Below, piece after piece: positions 8,309 through 16,279 of a DNA stretch of 64,000 nt. Under the pieces are notes generated by a model. That model was given only the letters and a program-made list of their open reading frames with translations. It ran no database searches and had not been told where the DNA came from. The stretch spans positions 937,395 through 1,001,394 of the forward strand of contig NZ_KQ948988.1 in the NCBI RefSeq assembly GCF_001514265.1. Reading direction: 5' to 3'. The DNA comes from Streptomyces resistomycificus. GTDB taxonomy: Bacteria; Actinomycetota; Actinomycetes; Streptomycetales; Streptomycetaceae. The position numbers and the translations under genes are program-made. Each line of letters opens with the position of its first letter. Positions within the stretch are counted from its first letter, which is position 1.

Positions 8309-8493
8309 TCATGACCCGGTGGTGGGCCCGAGGGCGTTCGCGCGGTTCACGTACGCACGGCAGCCCTCGCGTCGTGCCGGGATCGCCGGGCCCGCCCGAG
8401 GGCACATGGGTGTCGACCGTGACGGGCGGCGTGATCCCTCGTAGTGGCGCAGGCCCCCACGCTCACCCCCGCCCGCTCGGCACCCTCCCCCAT
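8309..8493 (-). pseudogene. Frameshifted remnant of a second merR gene
   Basis: On the minus strand, ATG 8493 opens MGEGAERAGVSVGA, a MerR helix-turn-helix start. At about 8450-8460 the reading frame is lost, and the continuation LRHYEGSRRPSR, then CRAYVNRANALGP, appears in the next frame. Comparing with the expected MerR codons (GVSVRALRHYE), a single base is missing between the GVSV and LRHYE codons. The first strands also lack the usual Arg-Ile after Met. The remnant ends at 8309 with no dimer helix. It most likely comes from a duplication of the neighbouring merR with its operator, followed by decay. Assembly error at the frameshift is possible but would not explain the missing C-terminus. 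Confidence 0.5.
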
Positions 8494-8531
8494 CCGCGCC
8501 TGCCTTCCTCCGGCCGGGCGGCAGTTGCGGC

Positions 8532-8563
8532 TTGCACCTCACGTCAACGTCAGGTTCTAGGGT
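8532..8563 (+). promoter_or_regulatory. MerR-type promoter and operator copy 2 (upstream of oxidoreductase)
   Basis: TTGCAC (8532-8537) and TAGGGT (8558-8563) are 20 bp apart, and the 18-bp near-palindrome CCTCACGT-CA-ACGTCAGG (8537-8554) fills the gap. A long 19-20 bp spacer covered by the dyad is the hallmark of MerR-activated promoters. Confidence 0.65.
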
Positions 8564-8617
8564 GACGAGCGTCGGATGAACACGTCATTCCGGCCCGTCA
8601 AAGTGAGGCAGACCATT

Positions 8618-9523
8618 ATGCGCGCAGCCCGGTTCCACGAATACGGCGGAGCGGAGAGCCTGGTGATCGAGCAGGCCCCCGACCCCCACCCCGGACCCGG
8701 TGAGATCCGTGTCCGCGTCGCGGCGGCCAGCGTCAATCCCATCGACTGGAAGCTGCGCGCCGGCGCCCTGCACCAGCTGCTTCCCCTGGAGCTGCCCGCC
8801 ATTCCCGGGCGCGACGCCGCCGGCGTGGTCGACGAGGTCGGTGACGGGGTACAGGGGGTGAGCATCGGCGACCGCGTCTTCGGGCTGGGCGGCGTCACCG
8901 GCGCGACCGCGGAGCTGCTCATCCTCTCGGCCTGGGCGCACACCCCCGCCACGTGGAACGACGAGCAGGCCGCGGGCGCCGGTCTCGCGTCCGTGACCGC
9001 GATGGGTGGCTTGAACGCGCTCGGCTCCCTCGCGGGGCGCACCCTCCTCGTCGAGGGCGCCGCCGGAGGCGTGGGCAGCGCGGCGGTCGAGATCGCGGTA
9101 GCGCAAGGTGCCACTGTGATCGGGACAGCCAGTGAACGCAACCACGAGTTCCTCACCTCTCTCGGCGCCGTTCCCACCACCTACGGTCCCGGCCTCGCGC
9201 AGCGTCTGTCCGCTCTCGCCCCGCGCGGAGTCGACATAGCGCTCGACACCGCGGCCTCCGGATCGCTGGACGACCTCGTCGCGATCACAGGTGACCCTAA
9301 GCGCGTCGCGACGGTCGCCGACCATGCGGGCGGGCAGCGCCTGGGCACGCATGTGGTCAACGCGGAGAACGATTCCACTCTCCTGTCCGCGGCGGCGGAA
9401 CTGGGCGGGCAAGGCCGCTACACACCCCGCATCGAACAGGCCTACCCCCTGAAGCGGATCGCCGACGCCCACGCGCACGCCGAGCGCGGGCGCACCCGAG
9501 GAAAGATCGTGATCTGCATCTGA
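8618..9523 (+). CDS. NADP-dependent quinone oxidoreductase / zinc-free MDR family
   Basis: A 301-residue medium-chain dehydrogenase/reductase. The N-terminal GroES-like domain (EIRVRVAAASVNPIDWKLRAG, then IPGRDAAGVVDEVG) lacks the zinc-ligand cysteines, placing it with the quinone oxidoreductase (zeta-crystallin) group. The Rossmann motif LLVEGAAGGVGSAAVEIAVAQG starts near residue 138. Expected activity is NADPH-dependent reduction of quinones or enones. ATG 8618 is preferred over upstream 8576 because GAGG lies about 10 nt before it and homologues of this group begin with MRA-like starts. The MerR-type promoter in front suggests induction by an electrophile or redox-active compound sensed by the nearby MerR protein. 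Confidence 0.88.
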   Translation: MRAARFHEYGGAESLVIEQAPDPHPGPGEIRVRVAAASVNPIDWKLRAGALHQLLPLELPAIPGRDAAGVVDEVGDGVQGVSIGDRVFGLGGVTGATAELLILSAWAHTPATWNDEQAAGAGLASVTAMGGLNALGSLAGRTLLVEGAAGGVGSAAVEIAVAQGATVIGTASERNHEFLTSLGAVPTTYGPGLAQRLSALAPRGVDIALDTAASGSLDDLVAITGDPKRVATVADHAGGQRLGTHVVNAENDSTLLSAAAELGGQGRYTPRIEQAYPLKRIADAHAHAERGRTRGKIVICI

Positions 9524-9550
9524 ACAGGCCGATCTGTATCTGAACAGGCC
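9511..9550. repeat. 20-bp tandem duplication across the oxidoreductase stop codon
   Basis: Units 9511-9530 and 9531-9550 differ at one position (GATCTGCATC versus GATCTGTATC, each followed by TGAACAGGCC). The native TGA lies in the first unit and a second in-register TGA in the other. Confidence 0.85.
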
Positions 9551-9905
9551 CACGAGGTAGGTAACTCGCAACGTGCGGGCCTGCGTGGCGAGCGTGCCCT
9601 CGATCGGTACCGGCGAGCGGGCGGTCCGGAGCGGGCCGATCTCCATGGCGCCTCGTCAAGCAGGCCGCCCCCACTCGGGCACCGCACGTGGCACATGAGC
9701 CGTCGTCCAAAGGGAAAACCCCGGCCGGGGAGGCCCCGGACGAGGCTGCTTGCCGCCGCACGGTGGAGCTGAGAGCCCTCGCCGCGTGGACTCCCAACTG
9801 GTGGCACTAACGGGCCTGTTCGACTTCGCGGACGCCGCAGCGGGTAGGTCGAGGCGGCCACCGGCGCGGCCCGGCTTGAGTGCTGGTCCGACACCGGACC
9901 CGTCC
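9551..9905. other. Intergenic stretch without recognisable gene
   Basis: 355 bp following the duplication. No frame shows the GC3 bias of real genes here, and no hairpin terminator or known motif was found. Confidence 0.35.
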
Positions 9906-10145
9906 ATGTCGGGGGCGCCGACAACGATCCGCCCGAACCCCGCCGAGGTAATCCAGGACCCGCCCTGCGGCTACCGGCTCACCGCCGGCCAGTACGCGGA
10001 GGTGAAGGACGCCCTGGCCCTGCACGGTGTCAGGACGCGGGGCACCTACGTCCCGCTGCGCGCCCTCGTCCCCCTGCTGCTCGACGAGCGCGCCCCGTAC
10101 CACCTCACGGCAGGTGAGCCCGACACCGCCTGCCGAGGCGGTTGA
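9906..10145 (+). CDS. Small hypothetical protein, 79 aa
   Basis: The frame from ATG 9906 has clear GC3 bias through to TGA 10145, unlike the sequence before it. The protein reads MSGAPTTIRPNPAEV, then YRLTAGQYAEVKDALALHG and VPLRALVPLLLDERAPYHL; it has no signal peptide, membrane segment or motif I recognise. No good Shine-Dalgarno precedes the ATG. It may be an orphan small gene or the remnant of a longer one, since it stands alone between a 380-bp non-coding stretch and the BCCT gene. Function unknown. Confidence 0.4.
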   Translation: MSGAPTTIRPNPAEVIQDPPCGYRLTAGQYAEVKDALALHGVRTRGTYVPLRALVPLLLDERAPYHLTAGEPDTACRGG

Positions 10146-10223
10146 GATCGGCGGTACCTGTGGTAGGCCGTAGGGCGTACGAGGAACAGGTGTACCCACG
10201 GTTTCCAGGGGAAGGTGCCGCTG

Positions 10224-11924
10224 ATGACGGAAGACCTGAAGAAGAGAGGTGGCCGGGAAGGTCCGACGGATCTTTCCGGCCACCAGACGGACCGCGTGGT
10301 GTTCGGTGTCACCGCCGCCATCACCGTGGCCTTCGTGATCTGGGGCTCGGTGGGCACGGACTCGCTGGAGAGCGTCTCCACGAAGATGCTCAGCGGCCTG
10401 ATCCACAACGGCGGCTGGGCCTTCATACTGACCGCCTCGTGCTTCGTGGTCTTCGCGCTGTGGCTCGCGCTCAGCCGCTACGGCCGCATCCACCTGGGAG
10501 CCGAGGGCGAGGAACCCGAGTTCAAGACGGTGTCCTGGGTCGCGATGATGTTCAGCGCCGGCATGGGCATCGGCCTGATGTTCTACGGCGTGAGCGAGCC
10601 GCTGTCGCACTACACGACCCCACCGCCGGGCACCAGCCCCGCCGACTCCGCGGAACGCATGGAGACGGCGATGGCCACCACCCTCTTCCACTGGACGCTG
10701 CACCCCTGGGCGATCTACGCGGTGGTCGGCCTCGGCATCGCCTACAGCACCTTCCGCAAGCGCCGGCGCCAGACCATCAGCGCTGTCTTCACCCCGCTCA
10801 TCGGGGAGAAGCACGCGAACGGCGCCGCGGGCCGGGTGATCGACATCCTCGCGATCATCGCCACCGTCTTCGGCTCCGCCGCCTCGCTGGGCCTGGGCGC
10901 CCTCCAGATCGGCTCCGGTTTCCAGGAGCTGGACTGGATGGACGACGTGAGCACCGGCCTGCTCGTCGCCATCATCGCCGTGCTGACCCTGGCCTTCGTC
11001 GCCTCGGCGGTCTCCGGTATCGAGCGCGGCATCCAGTGGCTGTCCAACACCAACATGGTGCTCGCCCTCGTGCTGGCCGTGTTCGTGTTCGTCGCGGGCC
11101 CCACGATCATCGTGCTCGACCTGCTGCCCACGTCGATCTTCTCCTACATCGGCGACCTGCCCCAGCTGGCCGGCCGTACCGAGGCCAGCGGCGGCGAGGG
11201 CGTCGCGGACTGGCTCGGCAGCTGGACCGTCTTCTACTGGGCCTGGTGGATCTCCTGGACGCCCTTCGTCGGCATGTTCATCGCCCGCATCAGCCGTGGC
11301 CGCACCATCCGGCAGTTCGTCGGCGGCGTCATCCTCGTGCCCAGCACCGTCAGCCTCGTCTGGTTCGCGGTCTTCGGCGGTACGGCGATGAAGCTGAAGG
11401 AGGGCGGCGCGCTCGGCAGCGAGCAGACGCCCGAGGGTCAGCTCTTCGCCGTGCTGCAGGAGTTCCCGATCGCGACCGCCACCAGCCTGCTGGTGATGAT
11501 CCTGGTGGGCATCTTCTTCGTCTCGGGAGCCGACGCCGCGTCCATCGTGATGGGCACGCTCTCCCAGAAGGGCTCACTCGAACCCGGCCGTCTGGTCGTC
11601 GTGTTCTGGGGTGTGGTGACCGGAGGTGTCGCCGCCATCATGCTGCTCGTCGGCAGCGGCCAGGGCGACGCGCTCACCGGTCTGCAGAACCTCACGATCC
11701 TGGCCGCCGCGCCGTTCGTCCTGGTGATGATCGGCATGTGCGTGGCGCTCCTGCGCGACCTGCGCCACGACCCGGTCATCGTGCGCTACGAGATGGGCTC
11801 CGAGGCCGTCGAACTCGCCGTCATCGAAGGCCACAAGAGGTACGACGGCGACTTCGAGATCAGGGTCGGCCCGGGCGCCGGCACCGAGCGGGAGGGTGAC
11901 CCGCTGGGACATGACCACGGCTGA
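10224..11924 (+). CDS. BCCT-family betaine/choline/carnitine transporter
   Basis: A 566-residue protein with the twelve-segment BCCT fold. The diagnostic Trp-rich segment VFYWAWWISWTPFVGMFIARISRGRTIRQF (split here for reading: WAWWISWTPFVGMF, then ISRGRTIRQF) lies at about residues 335-365, with the GMGIGLMFYGVSEPLSHY helix (about residues 113-130) carrying the glycine-rich MGIG-type motif of sodium-coupled betaine carriers. The role is uptake of osmoprotectants. ATG 10224 has AGGGGAAGG about 8 nt upstream and is chosen over GTG 10215. The upstream region carries an interrupted inverted repeat (GGTACCTGT at 10153, ACAGGT-GT-ACC at 10186-10196). The short C-terminal tail is acidic-basic mixed, ending His-rich. 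It converges on D-amino-acid oxidase with a 6-bp gap. Confidence 0.92.
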   Translation: MTEDLKKRGGREGPTDLSGHQTDRVVFGVTAAITVAFVIWGSVGTDSLESVSTKMLSGLIHNGGWAFILTASCFVVFALWLALSRYGRIHLGAEGEEPEFKTVSWVAMMFSAGMGIGLMFYGVSEPLSHYTTPPPGTSPADSAERMETAMATTLFHWTLHPWAIYAVVGLGIAYSTFRKRRRQTISAVFTPLIGEKHANGAAGRVIDILAIIATVFGSAASLGLGALQIGSGFQELDWMDDVSTGLLVAIIAVLTLAFVASAVSGIERGIQWLSNTNMVLALVLAVFVFVAGPTIIVLDLLPTSIFSYIGDLPQLAGRTEASGGEGVADWLGSWTVFYWAWWISWTPFVGMFIARISRGRTIRQFVGGVILVPSTVSLVWFAVFGGTAMKLKEGGALGSEQTPEGQLFAVLQEFPIATATSLLVMILVGIFFVSGADAASIVMGTLSQKGSLEPGRLVVVFWGVVTGGVAAIMLLVGSGQGDALTGLQNLTILAAAPFVLVMIGMCVALLRDLRHDPVIVRYEMGSEAVELAVIEGHKRYDGDFEIRVGPGAGTEREGDPLGHDHG

Positions 11925-11930
11925 GCGCGA

Positions 11931-12881
11931 TCAGGGGGAGGCGAGCCGGGCCGCCTCCTGAGCGCACCCCCAGGCCACGGTCACCCCGGCCCCGCCGTGA
12001 CCGTAGTTGTGCACCAACGTCCGCCCGCCGGGCAGCGGTTCGCGCTCCAGGCGGACCGCGTCCCGGGCGGGCCTGAGCCCCACCTTGTGCTCCAGCACCC
12101 GCGCCCCGGCGATCTCCGGCCGCAGCGCCGCGCACCGCCGTACGATCGCCTCCGCCGCCGCGGGATCGGGTTCGAGGGACCACCGGCCCTCGTCGGTCGT
12201 GCCGCCGAGCACGAGCCGGTCGGGATGGGGGAAGAAGTACGCCTTCTCCCCGGCGGTGTCGGTGGACACCTGCCAGGTACGGATGCCGGGGTTCTCCACG
12301 ATCACCAGCTGCCCGCGCACGGGACGCACGGAGGCGTCCGGCACCAGCTCCCGGGCTCCGAGACCCGTGCAGTTGACCACCACCGGCGCCTCGACCGCCG
12401 CCAGATCCGACACCGTACGGGTCTCGATCGTCCCGCCCGCCGCGAGGAACCGCTCCCGCAGCCACGGCAGATGCTTCGACATGTCGATCAGCGGCAGCCG
12501 TGCCCACATCCCCGTCCCGGCGTGCTCCCCGGCCGTCGACGCCCGCAGTCCCGGCAGCCGCGCGCCCGCCCACGCCTCGGCCCCGTCCGGATCCTCGTCG
12601 CCCAGTACCCCTTCGACCATGCGTACGCCGGTCGCCTCGGGATCGGCCGCCAGGTCCTCGTACACGTCCAGGGAGCGCAGCGCCCACTCGCGCGCCAGGG
12701 CGACCGGCTCGATCGAGTAGGGCCACCACAGCGCCCCGGCAACCGCCGAGGTGGTCCGCTCCACCGGATCCCGCGTCCACACCCGGACCCGCCGGCCGCG
12801 CTCGGCCAGCACCAGGGCCGTCGTCAGTCCGATGACACCGCCGCCGACCACGACGACGCCGTCCATGAGATCGCTTTCCAT
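11931..12881 (-). CDS. FAD-dependent D-amino-acid oxidase
   Basis: A 316-residue DAO-family flavoenzyme. The N-terminal dinucleotide-binding motif VVVVGGGVIGLTTALVLAERG starts near residue 8; the C-terminal HNYGHGGAGVTVAWGCA is the DAO signature, and ALWWPY plus the R of GLRPARD fit the substrate-pocket pattern. It oxidises D-amino acids to 2-oxo acids, ammonia and H2O2; the D-amino acids could come from cell-wall turnover. The start at ATG 12881 is supported by a -10 TAACGT exactly 6 nt upstream (leaderless); an internal ATG 15 nt later is less likely. It is divergent from the gene at 12948, with only 66 bp between starts. Confidence 0.9.
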   Translation of the reverse strand: MESDLMDGVVVVGGGVIGLTTALVLAERGRRVRVWTRDPVERTTSAVAGALWWPYSIEPVALAREWALRSLDVYEDLAADPEATGVRMVEGVLGDEDPDGAEAWAGARLPGLRASTAGEHAGTGMWARLPLIDMSKHLPWLRERFLAAGGTIETRTVSDLAAVEAPVVVNCTGLGARELVPDASVRPVRGQLVIVENPGIRTWQVSTDTAGEKAYFFPHPDRLVLGGTTDEGRWSLEPDPAAAEAIVRRCAALRPEIAGARVLEHKVGLRPARDAVRLEREPLPGGRTLVHNYGHGGAGVTVAWGCAQEAARLASP

Positions 12882-12947
12882 GCGGGGACGTTAGCGGAAT
12901 ATGTCATGCCGTGCTCAGACCGGTCCCAGTCTGGGGATACTCACAGC
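12882..12947. promoter_or_regulatory. Short divergent promoter region with two leaderless -10 elements
   Basis: Minus strand: TAACGT (12888-12893) then 6 nt to the DAO ATG. Plus strand: GATACT (12936-12941) then 6 nt (CACAGC) to the ATG at 12948. Both transcripts are predicted to lack a 5' UTR. Confidence 0.45.
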
Positions 12948-13967
12948 ATGTCTGCCGAGTACGCGACCTTCGGCCTGGCACCGGCGATGCGCGCCGGTGG
13001 AGTCCTGGCCGACGGTGGCTTCCAGGTACACCGGGACTTCGTCGACTTCATCGTCGACGGGCGCCCGCTCCTCTTCCAGCTCTCCGACCTCGACGCAGTC
13101 TCCCCACTCGCCTCGGACGTCCCGCCGGCGATCTTCACCGCCCAGGTCCGCAGCCTGCTCCTGGAGACGGACGCGCCGCTGCCCGGCGGCCGCTACGTCG
13201 TCTACGGCTGCCCCGAGTGCGAGGACCTGGCCTGCGGCGCCGTCACGGCGGCGATCGACCGCGACGGCGAGGACTTCGTCTGGCGGGACTTCGCCTGGCA
13301 GACGGACGAGCACGCCGACCTGGAGCGCAACGGCTACCACGGCATCGGCCCGTTCCGCTTCCAGGGCGCCGAGTACCGCACGGCGCTGCACTCCCTCCTG
13401 GACACGGCCGCGAACACCCGCCGCCGCGTCCTGCTGATCGGCGCCCGCGTCGCCCTCCTGGCCAAGCTCGCCGCCGCCCTGCGGATCATCGGCATCGGCG
13501 CCGACATCACCCGCGAGGCGCGGGACGTCCCCGCCGATGAGCTGCGCGCCTACGGCGCCGTCGCCTTCGGCCGCGCGGTCACCGAAGACGAGCGTGCCGC
13601 CGTACGCCGCTCCTTCGAACGGGCCGGTGTCGACGTCGCCTACGTCGACGGCCTGGCCCCCATCGTCCCCCTCCTGGTCGCGCAGATCGAGCACGCCCTG
13701 GACCGCAGCCCCGTGGAGCGGCGCCGCCTCACCCGCCTGGTCGCCGCCGACGGCGAGGCGGGCGTCGAGGTCACCTCCCCCTGCCGGGTGCGCCTCACCG
13801 CGTACCGCCTCGACCGCCTCTACCGTGCCCACGCCCACGAGGTCTTCGACGGCATCCTGGAAGCGGGCCGCCACCGCATCGCCCTGGACACCAGGGCGGT
13901 GAAGGGGGAGTCCTTCGTGGTGGCCCGGACGTCGGGGAGTGTCCTGGTGGAGGCGATGGCCCGCTGA
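12948..13967 (+). CDS. Conserved protein of unknown function, 339 aa
   Basis: A soluble protein with no signal peptide or membrane segment. The first ~150 residues contain a CPECEDLACGAVTAAIDRDG segment (paired cysteines about residues 86-95) rich in acidic and aromatic residues. About residues 160-185 (RRVLLIGARVALLAKLAAALRI) look like the first strand-helix of a Rossmann-type fold, though GARVALL is not a standard nucleotide-binding glycine pattern. Relatives in Streptomyces are often labelled oxidoreductase without evidence I can verify. Codon use is typical of the genome. It is divergent from DAO and followed 49 bp later by the ABC-F gene. Function not assigned. Confidence 0.6.
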   Translation: MSAEYATFGLAPAMRAGGVLADGGFQVHRDFVDFIVDGRPLLFQLSDLDAVSPLASDVPPAIFTAQVRSLLLETDAPLPGGRYVVYGCPECEDLACGAVTAAIDRDGEDFVWRDFAWQTDEHADLERNGYHGIGPFRFQGAEYRTALHSLLDTAANTRRRVLLIGARVALLAKLAAALRIIGIGADITREARDVPADELRAYGAVAFGRAVTEDERAAVRRSFERAGVDVAYVDGLAPIVPLLVAQIEHALDRSPVERRRLTRLVAADGEAGVEVTSPCRVRLTAYRLDRLYRAHAHEVFDGILEAGRHRIALDTRAVKGESFVVARTSGSVLVEAMAR

Positions 13968-14000
13968 AATCCCGGACGCCGGCCGCCCGGGGCGGCCCAT

Positions 14001-14016
14001 TAGTATCGGCGGTCTG
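14001..14016 (+). promoter_or_regulatory. -10 element for the ABC-F gene, leaderless or very short leader
   Basis: TAGTAT (14001-14006) lies 10 nt before ATG 14017, and no Shine-Dalgarno is present between them. Confidence 0.4.
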
Positions 14017-15657
14017 ATGACTGCCACCCTCGTCGCCAAGAACCTCGCCGCCGGCCACGGCGACCGCTCCCTGTTCTCCGGGCTCGACCTCGTCGTCGCG
14101 CCCGGAGACGTCATCGGGCTGGTCGGAGCCAACGGCGCGGGCAAATCCACGCTGCTCAGGATGCTCGCCGGCCTCGCCGCGCCGGAGGAGGGAGAGCTCA
14201 GGCTGTCCCCGCCGACGGCGACCGTGGGCCACCTGCCGCAGGAGCCGGAGCGGCGGCCCGGCGAGACCGTACGGGACTTCCTCGCCCGCCGTACCGGTGT
14301 CGCCGAGGCCCAGCGGACCATGGACGGGGCGACCCAGGCCCTGGTCGACGGCGCACCCGGCGCCGACGACGCCTACGCGACCAGCCTGGAGCGCTGGCTG
14401 GACCTCGGCGGCGCCGACCTCGACGAGCGGGCCGAGGAGGTCGCCGACTCGCTCGGTCTGGCCGTCGACCTGGACCAGCCGATGACGTCGCTGTCGGGCG
14501 GCCAGGCGGCCCGGGCGGGCCTCGCCTCCCTCCTCCTGTCCCGCTACGACGTCTTCCTCCTCGACGAGCCGACCAACGACCTCGACCTCGACGGCCTGGA
14601 GCGCCTCGAACGCTTCGTGAGCGGCCTGCGCGCCGGCACCGTCGTCGTCAGCCACGACCGCGAGTTCCTCACCCGCACCGTCACCAAGGTCCTCGAACTC
14701 GACCTGGCCCAGCAGCAGATCACGCTCTACGGCGGCGGCTACGAGGCCTACCTGGAGGAGCGCGAGGTGGCCCGCCGGCACGCGCGCGGCGACTACGAGG
14801 AGTACGCCGACAAGAAGGCCGCCCTCCAGGAGCGGGCCCAGACCCAGCGCTCCTGGATGGACAAGGGCGTGAAGAACGCGCGCCGCAAGGCGGGCAACGA
14901 CAACGACAAGATCGGCCGCAAGTTCCGCAGCGAGGCCAGCGAGAAGCAGGCCGCCAAGGCCCGCCAGACCCAGCGCATGATCGAACGCCTAGACGTCGTC
15001 GAGGAACCCCGCAAGGAGTGGGACCTGCGTATGGAGATCGCCTCGGCCCCCCGCTCGGGCGCGGTCGTGGCGACCCTGCGCGACGCCGAGGTCCGGCGCG
15101 GCGACTTCGTGCTGGGTCCCGTTGCGCTGCAGATCGACTGGGCGGACCGGATCGCGGTGACCGGAGCGAACGGCTCGGGCAAGTCCACGCTGCTGGGAGC
15201 CCTGCTGGGGCGCGTCCCGGTGGACGCGGGCTCGGCCACTCTCGGCTCCGGCGTCCTGGTAGGCGAGGTCGACCAGGCCCGCAAGCTGTTCCACGGCCCG
15301 GAAGCCCTGCTGGACGCCTTCGGCGCGGCCGTCCCGGACACCGAACCGGCCGACGTCCGCACCCTCCTGGCCAAGTTCGGCCTCAAGGCGGACCACGTCC
15401 TGCGCCCGGCCGCCACGCTCTCCCCGGGCGAACGCACCAGGGCCGCTCTCGCCCTTCTGCAGGGCCGGGGTGTCAACCTCCTGGTCCTCGACGAGCCGAC
15501 CAACCACCTCGATCTGCCGGCCATCGAGCAGCTGGAGTCGGCCCTGGACGCCTACGAGGGCACGCTGCTGCTGGTGACCCACGACCGGCGGATGCTGGAC
15601 GCGGTCCACGTCACCCGGCGCCTGGAGGTGGCGGACGGCAAGGTGACGGAGCGCTAA
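14017..15657 (+). CDS. ABC-F family ribosome-associated ATPase
   Basis: A 546-residue protein with two ABC ATPase domains and no membrane segments. Domain 1: GANGAGKST (about residue 43), signature LSGGQAARAGLASLLLS, Walker B VFLLDEPTNDLDLDG. Linker: charged helices (ARRHARGDYEEYADKK, RRKAGNDNDKIGRKF), the P-site tRNA interaction motif region of ABC-F proteins. Domain 2: GANGSGKST, signature LSPGERTRAALALLQG, Walker B LLVLDEPTNHLDLPA. ABC-F proteins act on the ribosome (EttA/Uup-type translation factors or antibiotic ribosome protection); which applies here cannot be told. The gene overlaps the converging DUF1089-type gene by 4 bp. Confidence 0.9.
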   Translation: MTATLVAKNLAAGHGDRSLFSGLDLVVAPGDVIGLVGANGAGKSTLLRMLAGLAAPEEGELRLSPPTATVGHLPQEPERRPGETVRDFLARRTGVAEAQRTMDGATQALVDGAPGADDAYATSLERWLDLGGADLDERAEEVADSLGLAVDLDQPMTSLSGGQAARAGLASLLLSRYDVFLLDEPTNDLDLDGLERLERFVSGLRAGTVVVSHDREFLTRTVTKVLELDLAQQQITLYGGGYEAYLEEREVARRHARGDYEEYADKKAALQERAQTQRSWMDKGVKNARRKAGNDNDKIGRKFRSEASEKQAAKARQTQRMIERLDVVEEPRKEWDLRMEIASAPRSGAVVATLRDAEVRRGDFVLGPVALQIDWADRIAVTGANGSGKSTLLGALLGRVPVDAGSATLGSGVLVGEVDQARKLFHGPEALLDAFGAAVPDTEPADVRTLLAKFGLKADHVLRPAATLSPGERTRAALALLQGRGVNLLVLDEPTNHLDLPAIEQLESALDAYEGTLLLVTHDRRMLDAVHVTRRLEVADGKVTER

Positions 15658-16211
15658 CGCGAGGTCAGCCGCCGGGCCAGACCCGGATAGTCGACCACGC
15701 ACCCGTCCTCGTCGAACTCCAGGTCACTGCGGAAGTCGCCGGAGGCGAAGCCCACCAGCCCCCGGCCGAGGTGGGTGTAGGTCTGCCGCGACGGCTCCAC
15801 CGTCAGACCGGGGACGGACACCCACGCCATGAGCAACTCCCGCTCACCTGGCGTGCGATGCAGGCCGTGCCGCAGCACCGGCATGGTGTTGGTCAGCGGA
15901 CACAGCCCGAGATCGCAGTCGAGGGCGCCGTCGATGTGGGGGATCCGCTCGCCGTTCGCGGTCCACCGTCCCTCGCCGTCGTGGCGCAGGTCGAGGAGAT
16001 GGATGCCGTGCGTGGTGGCGGCCTCCACCAGCAGCCGGCGGGTGACGAAACCGTCGCCGGTGTCGAGGGCGTACGAGATCCAGTACGTCTCGGGCACGGT
16101 GCCGACCGCCCTGCCCCGCGCGCGCAGCCGCCGCTCGTCGAGGTCGACCCAGGCGGTCTCGTAGCCCCCGCTTCCGGACACGTCCCAGGTGATCACACGT
16201 GATGTCCGCAC
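15654..16211 (-). CDS. Putative glycolipid-binding protein (DUF1089 type)
   Basis: A 185-residue soluble protein resembling the putative glycolipid-binding family (PF06475, formerly DUF1089): TWDVSGSGGYETAWVDLDERRLRARG at the start, then YWISYALDTGDGFVTRRLLVE, GERIPHIDGALDCDLGLCPLTNTMPVLR in the middle and VDYPGLARRL at the end. The IDGALDCDLGxCPLTNT stretch is the family's most conserved segment. The biochemical role is not established. The start is GTG 16211, with a -10 element TAAGGT exactly 6 nt upstream, so a leaderless transcript is expected. The 3' end overlaps the ABC-F gene by 4 bp on the opposite strand. Confidence 0.8.
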   Translation of the reverse strand: MRTSRVITWDVSGSGGYETAWVDLDERRLRARGRAVGTVPETYWISYALDTGDGFVTRRLLVEAATTHGIHLLDLRHDGEGRWTANGERIPHIDGALDCDLGLCPLTNTMPVLRHGLHRTPGERELLMAWVSVPGLTVEPSRQTYTHLGRGLVGFASGDFRSDLEFDEDGCVVDYPGLARRLTSR

Positions 16212-16223
16212 GACGTCACCTTA
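16212..16223 (-). promoter_or_regulatory. Leaderless -10 element of the DUF1089-type gene
   Basis: On the minus strand TAAGGT, 6 nt (GACGTC), then GTG 16211: the standard leaderless geometry, which decides the start. Confidence 0.5.
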
Positions 16224-16235
16224 CGGACGAATCGA

Positions 16236-16269
16236 CCCGGATCCTCCGTGGCATACCGGAGGGTCCGGG
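16236..16269 (-). terminator. Terminator of tex
   Basis: 13-bp stem CCCGGATCCTCCG (16236-16248) with CGGAGGGTCCGGG (16257-16269), one G-T pair, 8-nt loop, starting 11 bp past the tex stop codon. Confidence 0.6.
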
Positions 16270-16279
16270 CCGGTTCAGC

